Part shown: positions 29,461 to 39,597 of the stretch, piece after piece
Layout: each line of letters opens with the position of its first letter
Numbering within the stretch: the first letter of the stretch is position 1
Made by a program: the position numbers and the translations under genes
Assembly (NCBI RefSeq): GCF_007830545.1
Contig: NZ_VLLF01000013.1
Span: 20,320 to 84,319 of the forward strand
Source: Roseibium hamelinense
GTDB lineage: Bacteria; Pseudomonadota; Alphaproteobacteria; Rhizobiales; Stappiaceae
Direction of reading: 5' to 3'
DNA: 64,000 nucleotides
Notes under the pieces: model-generated
What the model saw: only the letters and a program-made list of their open reading frames with translations
The model's database searches: none
What the model was told of the DNA's origin: nothing

Positions 29461-30282
29461 TTAGGACGCCTTGCGCTCCCGTTCGAAAAAGCTGAACAAG
29501 TCGCGCACTTTGCCGAAATTTGGGTCATCGAGCCCAAGCAGCTTGTGCATGACCGTATCAATGTCCTGTGCCGTGAACGGCTTTTTCAAAAATCCGGTGA
29601 TGCCGATAAATGCAGCTGACCGCTCCAGGTAGGTCGTGTCGTTTGTTGACATCATGTAGATCGAAATCTTGCTGGACTGATCTCGGATGGCACCGGCTAG
29701 TTCCAAACCGTCGACATCCGGCATATGGAAATCGGTCAGTACGATGCGGAACTTTCCAGTCGATACCATTTTTAAAGCTGCAGCAGCACTGTCTGCCTCT
29801 GAGATATCGAAATTAAACCGGCTGTTTTCAAGGATCTTTCGGGTCAGTTTCCGCATGGTCGTGGAATCGTCCACGATGAGGATCGGATATCCCTCAGTCA
29901 TGGTTATGTAAGATGAAACGATCCCGGCAACGTCTTCTTGATGAAACGGCTTCTTCAGAAAGTGATAGGCGCCGAACTCGGTGAAAATCGCGCGGGCCTT
30001 TTCGTTCATGTCGCTGGACATTGCGATTGCCAAGCAGCCATTCGACTTGGTCTCTTTCATCGCAGAAATGACTTCGGGTCCGGACAGGCCAGGCATGTTG
30101 ATATCAATGAAAGCGATATCGATCTGCTTCTTGTGAAGCACATCCAGGGCTTGCTGGCCGTCGGGTACGACATCGATTTCAAAATACCGCTTCGACTGAT
30201 GCGTTTTGATGCCGGCGCGGACCACATCCCGCGCGATCGCACTGTCATCAGCGATCAAGACCCGGATCATTTTATGCAACAT
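29461..30282 (-). CDS. Protein of two tandem CheY-like receiver domains
   Basis: A 273-residue protein made of two receiver domains and no output domain. Domain 1 (about 5-122) has RVLIADDSAIAR, the phospho-acceptor segment FIDINMPG and FLKKPF. Domain 2 (about 132-255) has ILIVDDSTTMRK, LTDFHMPDVDG and GFLKKPF. Both keep the acidic pocket, Asp acceptor and Lys. GGGGAA precedes ATG 30282. Such proteins act as phosphorelay sinks or bind motor or sensor partners. No kinase is adjacent. Confidence 0.9.
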   Translation of the reverse strand: MLHKMIRVLIADDSAIARDVVRAGIKTHQSKRYFEIDVVPDGQQALDVLHKKQIDIAFIDINMPGLSGPEVISAMKETKSNGCLAIAMSSDMNEKARAIFTEFGAYHFLKKPFHQEDVAGIVSSYITMTEGYPILIVDDSTTMRKLTRKILENSRFNFDISEADSAAAALKMVSTGKFRIVLTDFHMPDVDGLELAGAIRDQSSKISIYMMSTNDTTYLERSAAFIGITGFLKKPFTAQDIDTVMHKLLGLDDPNFGKVRDLFSFFERERKAS

Positions 30283-30600
30283 TGGCGCATTTCCCCTGGC
30301 GCGTCCTAAACACGCGTCCCCCTATCCCGGCTACGTCTTCAGCTACTATTGCCGTGTTTCTTACAATGAAATGTTTTAAGTAAGTCTTCACATAGCAGAG
30401 GAACACCGCTTCGTCTTTACAAGTGAGAACAACGGCCTTTTAATATGCGGCACATGCGCTGCATACTTTCTCCGCAATTACGGAAGTTTTTTGGGGGCAG
30501 TGGGGTGAAAGCTTGTCGTCATAGGTCTACCCGCTGACAAGCGGCAATGCCTTGAAGGGCGGGGCGAAAATGGCTGAAAAGCGAAACGCTCAAGCTTAAA
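30283..30600. other. Intergenic stretch without a gene
   Basis: This 318-base stretch between the two-receiver gene and tRNA-Thr shows no convincing coding frame, terminator or repeat. It must hold the promoter of the two-receiver gene and the 3' region of the tRNA transcript. Confidence 0.5.
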
Positions 30601-30676
30601 TGGTGCCGCTGATAGGACTCGAACCTACGACCCCATCATTACGAATGACGTGCTCTACCAACTGAGCTACAGCGGC
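30601..30676 (-). tRNA. tRNA-Thr (anticodon CGT)
   Basis: Read on the minus strand, the 76 bases fold as a standard cloverleaf. The acceptor stem is GCCGCTG with CAGCGGC, the D-arm contains AGCTCAGTTGGTAGAGC, the anticodon loop is TTCGTAA (anticodon CGT, codon ACG), and the T-arm contains GGTTCGAGTCC. The CCA end is encoded. Confidence 0.97.
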
Positions 30677-30858
30677 TTCCCGCCCAAAAGTCGGGCGCAT
30701 TTGGGTGCTCAGCACCCGGAATGGACGGCTAATTACCGGACAGGCGCGTTCGATGCAAGCGTATTTCTGATCCGTGATAGCCTGCCCCGTCAGCCCGCCA
30801 CCAAGATTTCGTTCAATGTTTGGCTGAAGGGACGTGAAACGGCAGGTTGGCCGCCGCT

Positions 30859-32892
30859 TCAATTGAAAAATTTAGACTGCGTTTTTTTGGAATCGTCTTC
30901 GTCATCGGCCGGTCCCGGATCATCAGGCATCCGGTTAAACGGAAATTCGATTGGTTTGTCGAGATCGGTTTCCTCTGCGGTAGACGCTGCTTTTCCTTGT
31001 CCGTTTTTACCGGTGTCCTGGGTGTTTTGTTGTCCGGTCGAGGTCTCAGGCCCCGCACCGGACGGCTCCTCGGGCGCGCTCGTTTCACCAGCTGAAGGTG
31101 TTGTGTTTCGACCGCGTTCAACCGGCGCCGCGCCTACCAATTGTTCAGAAGCATCAGGCGTCACCTTGTCTTTCAAGGACCCCGCTGCCGCGGCGCTCTG
31201 TTCCGGTTCGGAAGTTTCGCCTTCTGGAACGTCAACGGTTTTTTCAGGGCTCGCCCCCTTTGGCGTTTCAGCACCTGTAGCAGCATCCGCGTGCGTGTCC
31301 GGCAACTTCGCCGGCGCTGGCGCATGATGGATATCGTCCGTCGTCCCCTCGTAACCGCCTGGTTTCGTGTGAGGCCCAGCTGCCACCGCCGGGTCGTCCT
31401 TGCCGGTCTGCGCAGCCTTTTCCGCAGATGTATCAGCTGCCTCGGGCGGGCGCGGATTGATTTCTTTCATATGAACCTTTGGCGCCGGCTCTTCGCCGGA
31501 AGTGTTCGGTGCATCTGCAGTTTGATCCGCGGCGCCATCGCCTGCCCCTGCTGGCAAAACCGGCGCTTCGAACAGGCTGTCTTCGATCATTTGACCATCT
31601 TCTTGACCGGGCAACTGATTGGGCGTGGTCCATTCAAACACATCAAGTTGGCCAGTCACCGGCGAAACCGCCCGCCACTCGGAGGACACGATGCCATCGG
31701 CAACCCAGGCTTTGTCAAGCGGCGCACGGACAGCACGCGCCAACCAATCACGCATACGACCCACATCTCCATGCTCGGCTTCTTCAAGCTCAGCCATCAG
31801 CAGGAAAGCTCCGCGGGTCGGGTCACTTTGAAGGACTTTCTTGAGCTGTTCACGCGCCTCCGTAAATTCGCGGGCCTCCATCGCCGCCCGCGCAACTGCC
31901 AAAGCACCAACCGAGGTGTTTGCCCGCTGAGCGGCAAGCGACTTCACCCGCTTCAGGCGGTCGACGGCGGAATCCCCGGTCCGGACATGAGCATAAGCGT
32001 CAGCCAAATCGGGATGCGGCGCGAGGCGCCATGTCGTCTCGACAACTTTAGAAGCTTTACGCACATCGCCACGCCGCGTCGCAAGCCTTGAGGTGATAAC
32101 CGCAGCAGGAACCAAATCCTGCGCCAGGCCATGCGCCTCCTTGGCGAGCGAGAAAGACCGTTCAGGCTCCTGATCCTCCAGCTTTTCAGCGAGGGCCGTT
32201 AAAATCACTGCACGCTGGCGCCGGTAGGTTTTCTTATCGAGTAGCTTTGCGCTGTAATTGCGCTCGAGAGTCGTGAGTGCCTGGTCCCAGTGGCTGGCAA
32301 TCGCCTGGTAGCCCAGAACGGCTTTTCCGGCCCATTCCAGACCCGGCTGGGTCTTGGCAGCTTCTTCAGCATAGTGGCGCGCGGCAACCGGTTCGTTCTG
32401 TTGTTCGGCTTCAATAAACAGCCCATGGAGGCCGAGCGCGCGCGTTTCAGGCTCGTCCAGCATGCTCTCAAACAATGCCCGGGCCTCATCATTTCGTCCG
32501 GCAAGCTGAGCGGTCTGAGCGAGGAGCAGTTTCGCCGCAGGCTCACCTTTGAGAAGCTTTTCAGCGTCAAGCCCGTAGCGGCGGGCAAGTTTCGCGTTTC
32601 CGGTGCCCAGAGCAATGAGCCCATGAGACAGCGCCTCGTACCCTTTGTCTCGCCGGCGGCGCCGAAAGAAGCGCGTAGCGATCTTGGGAGACCGTAGAAT
32701 GGCGGAAATCAACCAGACCGCCAGGAGAAAGACGAACAGCAAAATGCCGGCCACGATTGCGACGACCACGGGCGGCTGTTCCCACACATAGCCCTGCCAA
32801 CTCACCGAAATTACGCCAGGCAGGTCCGCCATCCATGCAAAGCCCAAGGCAAGCAGGAACAAAAGGGCAAAGAACAAAAGGACGCGGATCAT
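30859..32892 (-). CDS. hemY: HemY-type TPR membrane protein of the haem gene cluster
   Basis: A 677-residue protein with two N-terminal inner-membrane helices (about 3-20 and 40-65), the HemY N domain, and TPR-like helical repeats to about residue 420. The C-terminal tail of about 230 residues is Pro/Glu/Ala/Thr-rich and probably disordered. This tail is far longer than in enterobacterial HemY (about 400 residues in total). HemY here means the TPR protein linked to hemC/hemD, not the protoporphyrinogen oxidase of Bacillus. It follows the Mic60-like gene by 80 bases. GGAGCG lies before the ATG. Confidence 0.88.
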   Translation of the reverse strand: MIRVLLFFALLFLLALGFAWMADLPGVISVSWQGYVWEQPPVVVAIVAGILLFVFLLAVWLISAILRSPKIATRFFRRRRRDKGYEALSHGLIALGTGNAKLARRYGLDAEKLLKGEPAAKLLLAQTAQLAGRNDEARALFESMLDEPETRALGLHGLFIEAEQQNEPVAARHYAEEAAKTQPGLEWAGKAVLGYQAIASHWDQALTTLERNYSAKLLDKKTYRRQRAVILTALAEKLEDQEPERSFSLAKEAHGLAQDLVPAAVITSRLATRRGDVRKASKVVETTWRLAPHPDLADAYAHVRTGDSAVDRLKRVKSLAAQRANTSVGALAVARAAMEAREFTEAREQLKKVLQSDPTRGAFLLMAELEEAEHGDVGRMRDWLARAVRAPLDKAWVADGIVSSEWRAVSPVTGQLDVFEWTTPNQLPGQEDGQMIEDSLFEAPVLPAGAGDGAADQTADAPNTSGEEPAPKVHMKEINPRPPEAADTSAEKAAQTGKDDPAVAAGPHTKPGGYEGTTDDIHHAPAPAKLPDTHADAATGAETPKGASPEKTVDVPEGETSEPEQSAAAAGSLKDKVTPDASEQLVGAAPVERGRNTTPSAGETSAPEEPSGAGPETSTGQQNTQDTGKNGQGKAASTAEETDLDKPIEFPFNRMPDDPGPADDEDDSKKTQSKFFN

Positions 32893-32972
32893 TTCCTACG
32901 CTCCGTCACAATCTTCCGGCACGAGGCCGTTTTTCCATGCGATCCAGCACCCATAACGATGCCGGAACTGGT

Positions 32973-34919
32973 TCAGCTGTCCTTGCGTGCAAGCTCGGAC
33001 AAGACTTCCTGCGAGGCCTTTTCGGTCAGCCCATCGACTTCAACCCGCGCCTTCGCCCGGGCCGCCCAGTCACTCCCCGCAGCTTGTGCGGCAGCAGGCA
33101 ATTCCTGATAGGCGGTGAGCGCTGCACTCAGGTTTCCATTTGAGACCGCGTTCTCCATGCGCCGCAAGGTTGCAGCAGGTCCGGAGCCATCCGCATCGCC
33201 CGGGCCGCGCACGGAAACAATCGATTTTGCGCTGGCAAGAAAACTGTCGAGCAGATCACCGGACTGCTCTGGCTGGGCAAATGTTCCAAACATCTTCCGC
33301 GCCACTCCCGGGAACTCGGCGATCAACACCGAAACCGGCGCAATCCCGTTTTCCGCATGAGCCTCCAGCGCTGCAAGATCCGTATCAGCCGGCAAGCCGG
33401 CCTTCACGGCTGCCAATTCCGTCTGATAGGGCCGACCGGAATCGACAGCGGATTTCAAAGCCGACACGGAAAGCGCCCGGGCTGCCACTTCTCGAGCAGT
33501 GGCATCGCCCATCGTGCTTTCAACGGTCGCTATACGCGCGGACATGGCGGCAAGCTCGCTCTTGATTTCAGCGAGAGACGCTGACTGCGTTTGCGCCATT
33601 GTTTGAATATCGGACGATAGGCTGGCGAGAGTATCGCTTGCACGAGCCTGGCTGTCGGCCAACGTTTTCAACGAGGTGTCGGAGGTTGCCACTGCCGTTT
33701 GCGCTGCCTTTGCGGTGGCCTCGGCATTCTCGACCTTGCTCTGTAGCGCATTCATATCATTTTGCAGGGACGTGACCGACTGCTGCGCTGACGATGCCGT
33801 TTCGGTCGCCGCGTTAAGGTTTGTCTCAATCCCGGCCACCTTGCTTTCCAAACCGGCAAGTGCATCAGCTGAAACAGCGGCCCCACCGCCTGATGCCGCA
33901 CCGCCCTCTGCACCCAGCTGGCTTGCAACGTCATCAATACGGGTTGTCAGCGACGCGACATCACTTTTCAGCGCTTCAAGTGCAGAGCTGGTATCTGCCG
34001 CCCCGGAACTGTCGCTGCCGGAAACTGCATTGGCAACAGTTCCCTCAAGGCCACTTAAGCGGGTTTCAAGTTCCGCAACACGCTGCTGGGCTGCCTGCGC
34101 GACACCGTTTTGCGACAGGTCCGCAATCTGCTGTTCAAGGTTCGCAATTTTCGTCTCTGCGCTTTGAAGAAGCGCACTTGTCTCTTCGCTCGCGCCAGCC
34201 GGCAGCTTCAAGACACCCGCCGCGTGCAAACCGTAGGCCGCTGACACGACGACGACCCCGCCAAAGACCGCAGCCCCCAACATACCCGCAAAACCGGATC
34301 CAGATTTTTCCGGAGAAGCCGGCGGCGTAAAGGACTTGGACCCACTGCGGCTCTGAGATGACGAGCTGGAAGCCGCTGCCGGTTTTCCAGCGTCCTTGTC
34401 AATTGCCGAAGCCGTCTTTGAGGATGATGCTGATGTATTCACAGTCGCGGAAGCCGCACCCCCGCCACCGACGGGTTTCGCCGTTGTCCCGGATGAGCCG
34501 GAGGGTTTCGCCGTATCGCTTGTGGAAGAGGCGGTTTTCTTGGCGTCTTCGCCAGTTTTTCCAGAAGTAGCCGCGCCGCTCTTCGCGGACCCGGAGGCGG
34601 TAGCGGTTTCCGGTTTGCTGCCCGAAGCAGTGGACTTCACATCCTTGTTAGCGGATTTTTGATCCGTATTGGACGCTGCGGATGAATCACCAGCCGCGCC
34701 CTGTTTTGCCGCAACTTTCTCAGGTTTCAAGTCGATGGTGACCGGTCGTTTGCCGGAGCCCGATGCAGCAGCTGAAGACGTAGCTGATGACGCACTGGAG
34801 GATGGTTTTGTATCTTTTGCAGTCTCGCCCTTGGCGCCACCTCCGGAACCGGCTGATTTTGAAGTCTCGGCTCCTGAAGATGTTGACGATTTTCCGGAAG
34901 GGTCTTTATCCGATGCCAT
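32973..34919 (-). CDS. Mic60/mitofilin-family inner-membrane protein (COG4223)
   Basis: The 648-residue protein has a Ser/Thr/Lys/Ala-rich low-complexity cytoplasmic region (1-205), one membrane helix (about 209-235), a long coiled coil (about 245-470) and a C-terminal helical mitofilin-like domain. This is the layout of alphaproteobacterial Mic60, the bacterial relative of the mitochondrial cristae-junction protein, which shapes inner-membrane folds. Its place between hemD and hemY is the known alphaproteobacterial context. The low-complexity part may make the start uncertain, but M at 34919 is the first in frame. Confidence 0.85.
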   Translation of the reverse strand: MASDKDPSGKSSTSSGAETSKSAGSGGGAKGETAKDTKPSSSASSATSSAAASGSGKRPVTIDLKPEKVAAKQGAAGDSSAASNTDQKSANKDVKSTASGSKPETATASGSAKSGAATSGKTGEDAKKTASSTSDTAKPSGSSGTTAKPVGGGGAASATVNTSASSSKTASAIDKDAGKPAAASSSSSQSRSGSKSFTPPASPEKSGSGFAGMLGAAVFGGVVVVSAAYGLHAAGVLKLPAGASEETSALLQSAETKIANLEQQIADLSQNGVAQAAQQRVAELETRLSGLEGTVANAVSGSDSSGAADTSSALEALKSDVASLTTRIDDVASQLGAEGGAASGGGAAVSADALAGLESKVAGIETNLNAATETASSAQQSVTSLQNDMNALQSKVENAEATAKAAQTAVATSDTSLKTLADSQARASDTLASLSSDIQTMAQTQSASLAEIKSELAAMSARIATVESTMGDATAREVAARALSVSALKSAVDSGRPYQTELAAVKAGLPADTDLAALEAHAENGIAPVSVLIAEFPGVARKMFGTFAQPEQSGDLLDSFLASAKSIVSVRGPGDADGSGPAATLRRMENAVSNGNLSAALTAYQELPAAAQAAGSDWAARAKARVEVDGLTEKASQEVLSELARKDS

Positions 34920-35039
34920 CTTGTCTCCTCCTGGCCCATGCCGGGCTGTCTAACCTACTATACACGCCCGACAGGCAAGTGATACCGCAACCGCGCAAGT
35001 CTTTTTTCGCATCGCAAGAAATGGACTCGCTGCTTCGGG

Positions 35040-35759
35040 TTAACAGTCCGCTAACGCTAAAGCGAGCATTGCTTGCTCGTTCGGCTTTGCGGGAAATTTA
35101 AGGCAGCCCGCACCTCGTAGGTCCCCGGCCGCATTTTCGGACATGGCAATGACAGTCTGGTTTTTCAAACAGCATCCCAAACCCGCCGCTTCCAATAACT
35201 CTTTAAAGAATAAACCGGTTCTGCGTGAATAGATCAACACGGCCGTATAGTGTCCGTCGCGCAAACGAATTTGAACATCCCGTGGCAACGCAGGCGCTCT
35301 TTCCATTGCATAGATCTGAACCGTCCGGCACGTCACACCGCGCTTTGCAAGCATGCCCTCAAGATCGCCGGCGCGGTCACGCGCGCAGGGATAAAGCACA
35401 TCGCCATTGATCGATTGAGACACAATCAAATCTGCCAACGCCACAACATTGCTGCCGGCGGTATAGACGGTTGAAACCCCCGCAATCCGCAAAGCCTCGG
35501 CGGTGCTGTTGCCGACAGCAAACGCAGGCAGACCACATAGCTGATTGAACTCCGGGTGCCTGGCCAGCAACGCAACGACCCGACGGCTGGTCACTGCCAA
35601 AGCTGCAACCCCGTAAAGCTGGAACGAGGTGGGCAGCTGCGATGTTTCCACCAAGAGCGGCGCTTCGTCGGCCTCATGCCCCGCACTGCGAATGTTGTCT
35701 GCGGTTTTCGTGCAATCAGGTTGCGGGCGTGTGACGAGAAACCGCATCGATTTGTTCAC
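35040..35759 (-). CDS. hemD: Uroporphyrinogen-III synthase
   Basis: The 239-residue product closes and inverts ring D of hydroxymethylbilane to give uroporphyrinogen III. It starts [15 protein letters not shown], and the two alpha/beta half-domains include [28 protein letters not shown] and VLIYSRRTG. Sequence conservation is low in this family; the call also leans on position. GTG 35759 overlaps the hemC stop (GTGA); an ATG at 35747 is the alternative start. Confidence 0.88.
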   Translation of the reverse strand: MNKSMRFLVTRPQPDCTKTADNIRSAGHEADEAPLLVETSQLPTSFQLYGVAALAVTSRRVVALLARHPEFNQLCGLPAFAVGNSTAEALRIAGVSTVYTAGSNVVALADLIVSQSINGDVLYPCARDRAGDLEGMLAKRGVTCRTVQIYAMERAPALPRDVQIRLRDGHYTAVLIYSRRTGLFFKELLEAAGLGCCLKNQTVIAMSENAAGDLRGAGCLKFPAKPNEQAMLALALADC

Positions 35760-36715
35760 GAGGCCAAGAAGTTCGGTCCCGCCATCTCCTTGAGCGCTTC
35801 GCCCGCGGACCGGCCAAGGCCTTCAGGGTCAGAGACTGGACCACGTGTCTCAATGTCATGAACCATCGACCCGTTCGGCTTCAGGATCGTGCCGCGGAAG
35901 CGGATCGTGTCGCCGACCACTTCCGCAAGCCCGCCAATCGGCGTCCGGCAGGAACCATCCAACACCGCAAGGAACGCACGCTCGGTTTCCAGCCGGACAT
36001 GCGTGTCTTGATCATGAATTTTTTGAAGCATCGCCAAGGTTCTCTCATCTCCAACGCGGCTCTCGATACAGATTGCACCTTGGCCCACGGCGGGCAGAAA
36101 TTCCGTGGTGTCCAACAAGCTGGTCACAACATCTTCCAAGCCGAGTCGCTTGAGCCCTGCATAGGCGAGCAAGGTCGCATCAACCTGCCCCTCTTCAAGC
36201 TTTCGGAGCCGGGTCTGCAAATTGCCACGATACATGACCACATCAATGTCCGGCCGCAGGCGCTTAATCATTGCCTGGCGGCGCAGCGAACTGGAGCCCA
36301 CAACAGCGCCTTCAGGCAGACCGGCCAGCGTTTTTGCTTTAGGCGAAATGAATGCGTCCCGGACATCTTCCCGCGGCAGGAACGCCGTAAGAGCCAGCCC
36401 GTCGGGTAGCACAGTCGGCATATCTTTTGAGGAATGGACCGCAAGATCGATACGACTGTCCAAAAGTGCTTCTTCGATCTCTTTGGTGAATAGGCCTTTG
36501 CCCCCAACCTCGGACAGGGGGCGGTCTTGTATTTGGTCGCCGGTTGTTTTGATGACGACGATCTCGAACTGATCTTCCGCCAGGCCGTGGGCCGCCATCA
36601 GGCGCGCGCGCGTCTCGTGGGCTTGTGCAAGGGCAAGAGCGCTGCCGCGCGTTCCGATACGCAAAGGAGTTGATTGCAAGAGAACAGATCCCGATGTATG
36701 GCCCACCAAGGGCAC
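35756..36715 (-). CDS. hemC: Porphobilinogen deaminase (hydroxymethylbilane synthase)
   Basis: This enzyme joins four porphobilinogen units into hydroxymethylbilane. It shows [14 protein letters not shown], the substrate-binding [14 protein letters not shown] and the Cys that carries the dipyrromethane cofactor in [10 protein letters not shown]. The start at GTG 36715 gives 319 residues with about 17 residues before the conserved core; a TTG further in is possible. It is divergent to tsaD and is followed by hemD with a 4-base overlap, so the transcript is hemC-hemD-Mic60-hemY. Confidence 0.95.
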   Translation of the reverse strand: MPLVGHTSGSVLLQSTPLRIGTRGSALALAQAHETRARLMAAHGLAEDQFEIVVIKTTGDQIQDRPLSEVGGKGLFTKEIEEALLDSRIDLAVHSSKDMPTVLPDGLALTAFLPREDVRDAFISPKAKTLAGLPEGAVVGSSSLRRQAMIKRLRPDIDVVMYRGNLQTRLRKLEEGQVDATLLAYAGLKRLGLEDVVTSLLDTTEFLPAVGQGAICIESRVGDERTLAMLQKIHDQDTHVRLETERAFLAVLDGSCRTPIGGLAEVVGDTIRFRGTILKPNGSMVHDIETRGPVSDPEGLGRSAGEALKEMAGPNFLAS

Positions 36716-36818
36716 GCCTAGAAACTACGATTATGCGACCGAGCGAATGCCCGACACTAGATGGCCCAATGCAGCAAACCCAATGACTTCAGTCAATCCG
36801 CTTGAACCCACATTGCAA

Positions 36819-37889
36819 ATGACGGTGCTTGGTATTGAAACAAGCTGCGATGAAACGGCTGCGGCTGTGGTGCGCGGACCGGCAGAAAAGCAGATCCTTT
36901 CAAATGTCGTGCGGTCGCAAATCGATGATCACACCGCCTTCGGTGGCGTGGTGCCGGAAATCGCAGCCCGCGCGCACATCAAAGTTCTGGACGGGATTAT
37001 TGCCGAAGCCCTGTCGAGGGCGGACTGCGGTTGGGATGACATTGATGCGGTTGCTGCGACAGCGGGCCCCGGTCTGATCGGCGGCGTGATTGTTGGCTTC
37101 ATGACCGCCAAGGCTATTGCCATGGCCTCGGGCAAACCTATTATTGCCGTCAACCATCTGGAAGGCCACGCCCTCACCGCCAGACTGACCGACGACCTGC
37201 CTTTTCCCTTCCTGCTTCTGCTGGTTTCGGGAGGGCACAGCCAGTTTCTTCTGGTTCGGGGCGTTGGAGATTATGAGCGGCTGGGAACAACCATCGACGA
37301 CGCCATCGGCGAAGCCTTTGACAAAACCGCCAAACTGCTCGGCCTGCCCTATCCAGGAGGGCCGGCCGTCGAGCACATGGCTCTTGCTGGCGATGCCGGT
37401 CGATTCAAATTGCCGCGCCCATTATTGGACCGTCCCGGTCTCGACATGTCCTTCGCAGGCCTAAAGACCGCACTGCGGACCCAAGCCAAAAAGCTCGAAC
37501 CCATTGATGACCAAACAATCGCGGATTTATGCGCGGGATTTCAAAAGGCTGTTGCAGATGTACTCGCAGCCCGCACCAAAGCCGCCCTTCAGCTTTTCGG
37601 CGAACGGCACCCCGATGTGCCGCCAACACTCGTTGTTGCGGGCGGGGTTGCCGCAAATCAGGAAATCCGCACATCGCTCCAGGCTGCAACAGCTGCAGCA
37701 CAGGCAGATTTCATCGCGCCGCCGATGGCATTGTGCACTGATAACGCTGCCATGATCGCATGGGCGGGGATTGAACGGCTTGTTCTGGGACCTGTTGATG
37801 ACATGGCGCTGCCCCCAAGACCCCGTTGGCCGCTGGACGCCACAAAAGCAGCCGTTTTAGGTGCTGGAAAAAAAGGCGCCAAGGTTTAA
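36819..37889 (+). CDS. tsaD: tRNA threonylcarbamoyladenosine transferase subunit TsaD
   Basis: TsaD moves threonylcarbamoyl to A37 of ANN-decoding tRNAs, working with TsaB and TsaE. The protein starts [13 protein letters not shown], has the iron-binding HLEGHAL motif, [12 protein letters not shown], the ASKHA-fold segments [11 protein letters not shown] and [10 protein letters not shown], and the metal Asp near its end ([13 protein letters not shown]). The start at 36819 (356 residues) fits the family N-terminus; ATGs in frame at 36783 and 36747 are possible since no start has a strong ribosome binding site. Confidence 0.95.
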   Translation: MTVLGIETSCDETAAAVVRGPAEKQILSNVVRSQIDDHTAFGGVVPEIAARAHIKVLDGIIAEALSRADCGWDDIDAVAATAGPGLIGGVIVGFMTAKAIAMASGKPIIAVNHLEGHALTARLTDDLPFPFLLLLVSGGHSQFLLVRGVGDYERLGTTIDDAIGEAFDKTAKLLGLPYPGGPAVEHMALAGDAGRFKLPRPLLDRPGLDMSFAGLKTALRTQAKKLEPIDDQTIADLCAGFQKAVADVLAARTKAALQLFGERHPDVPPTLVVAGGVAANQEIRTSLQAATAAAQADFIAPPMALCTDNAAMIAWAGIERLVLGPVDDMALPPRPRWPLDATKAAVLGAGKKGAKV

Positions 37890-38007
37890 GCCTTTATGAC
37901 CAATGCTGCAATGCGACGCGCGAGGTGTCTTGAGAACCTGTCGGAAATTGCATTGTACAGCCTTTGCCCCTTGAGACGGGCCTGTTAGGACTTCACCGAG
38001 GCAGCCC

Positions 38008-38517
38008 GTGGGATTCGTTTCTATGAACGTCTATTTTAAGGCCTATGTTTACTTGACCTGCAAGGACCGGCTGCTCGTGTTTGAAGAGCCCGACAATCCC
38101 GAAATCGGCCTTCAGGTACCAGGCGGGACTGTCGATCCGGGCGAAAGTTTTTTGCAAGGCGCACGACGCGAATTCAGCGAAGAAACCGGTTTGAAGCTCG
38201 ACACGGCATTCGAGCATTTTGCGGATCAGGTGCTTCCGTTCGGTCTCCAAGACGACAATACGAGTCCGATTACCACGCTACAACGGCCAATCACGGGAAA
38301 ACACGTTCGTAAACACTTCCATGCAGTTGTTTCCGAGCCACCGGCAGAAGAATGGGAGCATTTCGAGATGACGCCAAGCGTCGGCGGCGAACCGATCCGG
38401 TTCAGGCTGTTCTGGCTTGCCCTTGACGACCCCAGAGCGAGTGATCCTTCCGCTTTCTTTGCAGCCTTTGGAGCCCCGATTGCCCAACTCCGGCAGAAAA
38501 TGAAGGAGAGACGCTGA
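38008..38517 (+). CDS. Nudix hydrolase
   Basis: A 169-residue protein with one Nudix box: it begins GGTVDPGE and ends REFSEETGL, matching G-x5-E-x7-R-E-U-x-E-E-x-G-U. It hydrolyses a nucleoside-diphosphate-linked compound; the substrate cannot be read. GTG 38008 has a weak GAGG before it; ATG 38023 is the alternative. Its stop shares one base with the gpsA start, so the two are coupled. Confidence 0.88.
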   Translation: MGFVSMNVYFKAYVYLTCKDRLLVFEEPDNPEIGLQVPGGTVDPGESFLQGARREFSEETGLKLDTAFEHFADQVLPFGLQDDNTSPITTLQRPITGKHVRKHFHAVVSEPPAEEWEHFEMTPSVGGEPIRFRLFWLALDDPRASDPSAFFAAFGAPIAQLRQKMKERR

Positions 38518-39521
38518 TGCAGAGGATCCAATCTGTCGGTGTGATTGGTGGCGGCGCTTGGGGAACCGCCCTTGCCCTGACAGCCGCACGTGCCGGGCGA
38601 AAAGCGATTTTGTGGGCACGGGATGCAAATACCGTTTCTGATATTAGGGCCCGTCAGCAAAATCCTCGTTATCTGCATGGGATTACCTTTGATGAGGAAA
38701 TCGAAGCGACCACTGTCCTGACGGATCTTGTTTCGGTCGATGCGGTGCTGTTGGTCACCCCGGCGCAAACAACACGCCCTATGCTGCAGGAACTTTCCAG
38801 GCTTGGCGCTTTTAAGATGCCGCTATTGCTTTGTGCGAAAGGTTTTGAACGCCAAACCGGCAAACTGTTGTCTCAAATCGTCTCGGAGGAACTGCCCGGC
38901 ACACCGGCGGGTGTTCTGTCGGGCCCGTCATTTGCCGAGGATGTTGCTAAAGGGCTCCCGACAGCCGTTACGATTGCGATCGACTCCCAGGAGCTGGGCC
39001 ACGCCCTTTGCTTGGCGCTGGCTGCACCGGCATTCCGGCCCTACGCATCGACCGATGTGGTGGGCACGCAAATCGGCGGCGCTTTGAAAAATGTTCTGGC
39101 CATTGCCTGCGGAGCTGTTGCCGGCCGCAAACTAGGCGCAAGTGCACAAGCTGCCCTGACCGCCAGAGGATTTGCGGAATTGACCCGATTGGGCGTTGCG
39201 ATGGATGCCAAACCGGAAACACTCACCGGTCTGTCCGGTCTCGGGGACTTGGTACTGACCTGCTCATCAACCCAATCACGCAACTTCAGCTTTGGTAAAA
39301 AGCTTGGAGAAGGGCACAAGGCGGCCGACCTCCTGCTCCAGAGTGACAAACTTGCGGAAGGCGCGTTTTCTGCGCGAGTGGCGCTGGATATCGGCAGACG
39401 GCACAAAGTGGACCTGCCGATCTGCGAAACAGTCTCCCGGATGATTGACGGAGACCTGGACGTGGACGAAGCGCTGACGGCCCTGATGTCCCGCCCGTTG
39501 AAACCAGAGGCAAGTTCTTGA
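38517..39521 (+). CDS. gpsA: Glycerol-3-phosphate dehydrogenase [NAD(P)+]
   Basis: The 334-residue product reduces dihydroxyacetone phosphate to sn-glycerol 3-phosphate for phospholipid synthesis. The NAD(P) motif is VIGGGAWGTALA; SGPSFAEDVAKGLPTAV and the catalytic-Lys region GGALKNVLAIACG are present, as is GLSGLGDLVLTC. A good purine-rich site (GGAGAG) lies before ATG 38517. The order tsaD-gpsA-YCII-EVE is typical of Hyphomicrobiales. Confidence 0.96.
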   Translation: MQRIQSVGVIGGGAWGTALALTAARAGRKAILWARDANTVSDIRARQQNPRYLHGITFDEEIEATTVLTDLVSVDAVLLVTPAQTTRPMLQELSRLGAFKMPLLLCAKGFERQTGKLLSQIVSEELPGTPAGVLSGPSFAEDVAKGLPTAVTIAIDSQELGHALCLALAAPAFRPYASTDVVGTQIGGALKNVLAIACGAVAGRKLGASAQAALTARGFAELTRLGVAMDAKPETLTGLSGLGDLVLTCSSTQSRNFSFGKKLGEGHKAADLLLQSDKLAEGAFSARVALDIGRRHKVDLPICETVSRMIDGDLDVDEALTALMSRPLKPEASS

Positions 39522-39597
39522 GCTCGAATGCCATTGAGTTCTGTTTGAAGGGCACATAGTTTCACCGCTGACATTTTCTCGCGAGGATTGGGCGACA

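Noticed and set aside
34400..34919. Repeat-like plus-strand and minus-strand patterns in the N-terminal Mic60 region
   Set aside because: They come from Ser/Thr/Ala/Lys low-complexity codons, not from a DNA repeat or mobile element.
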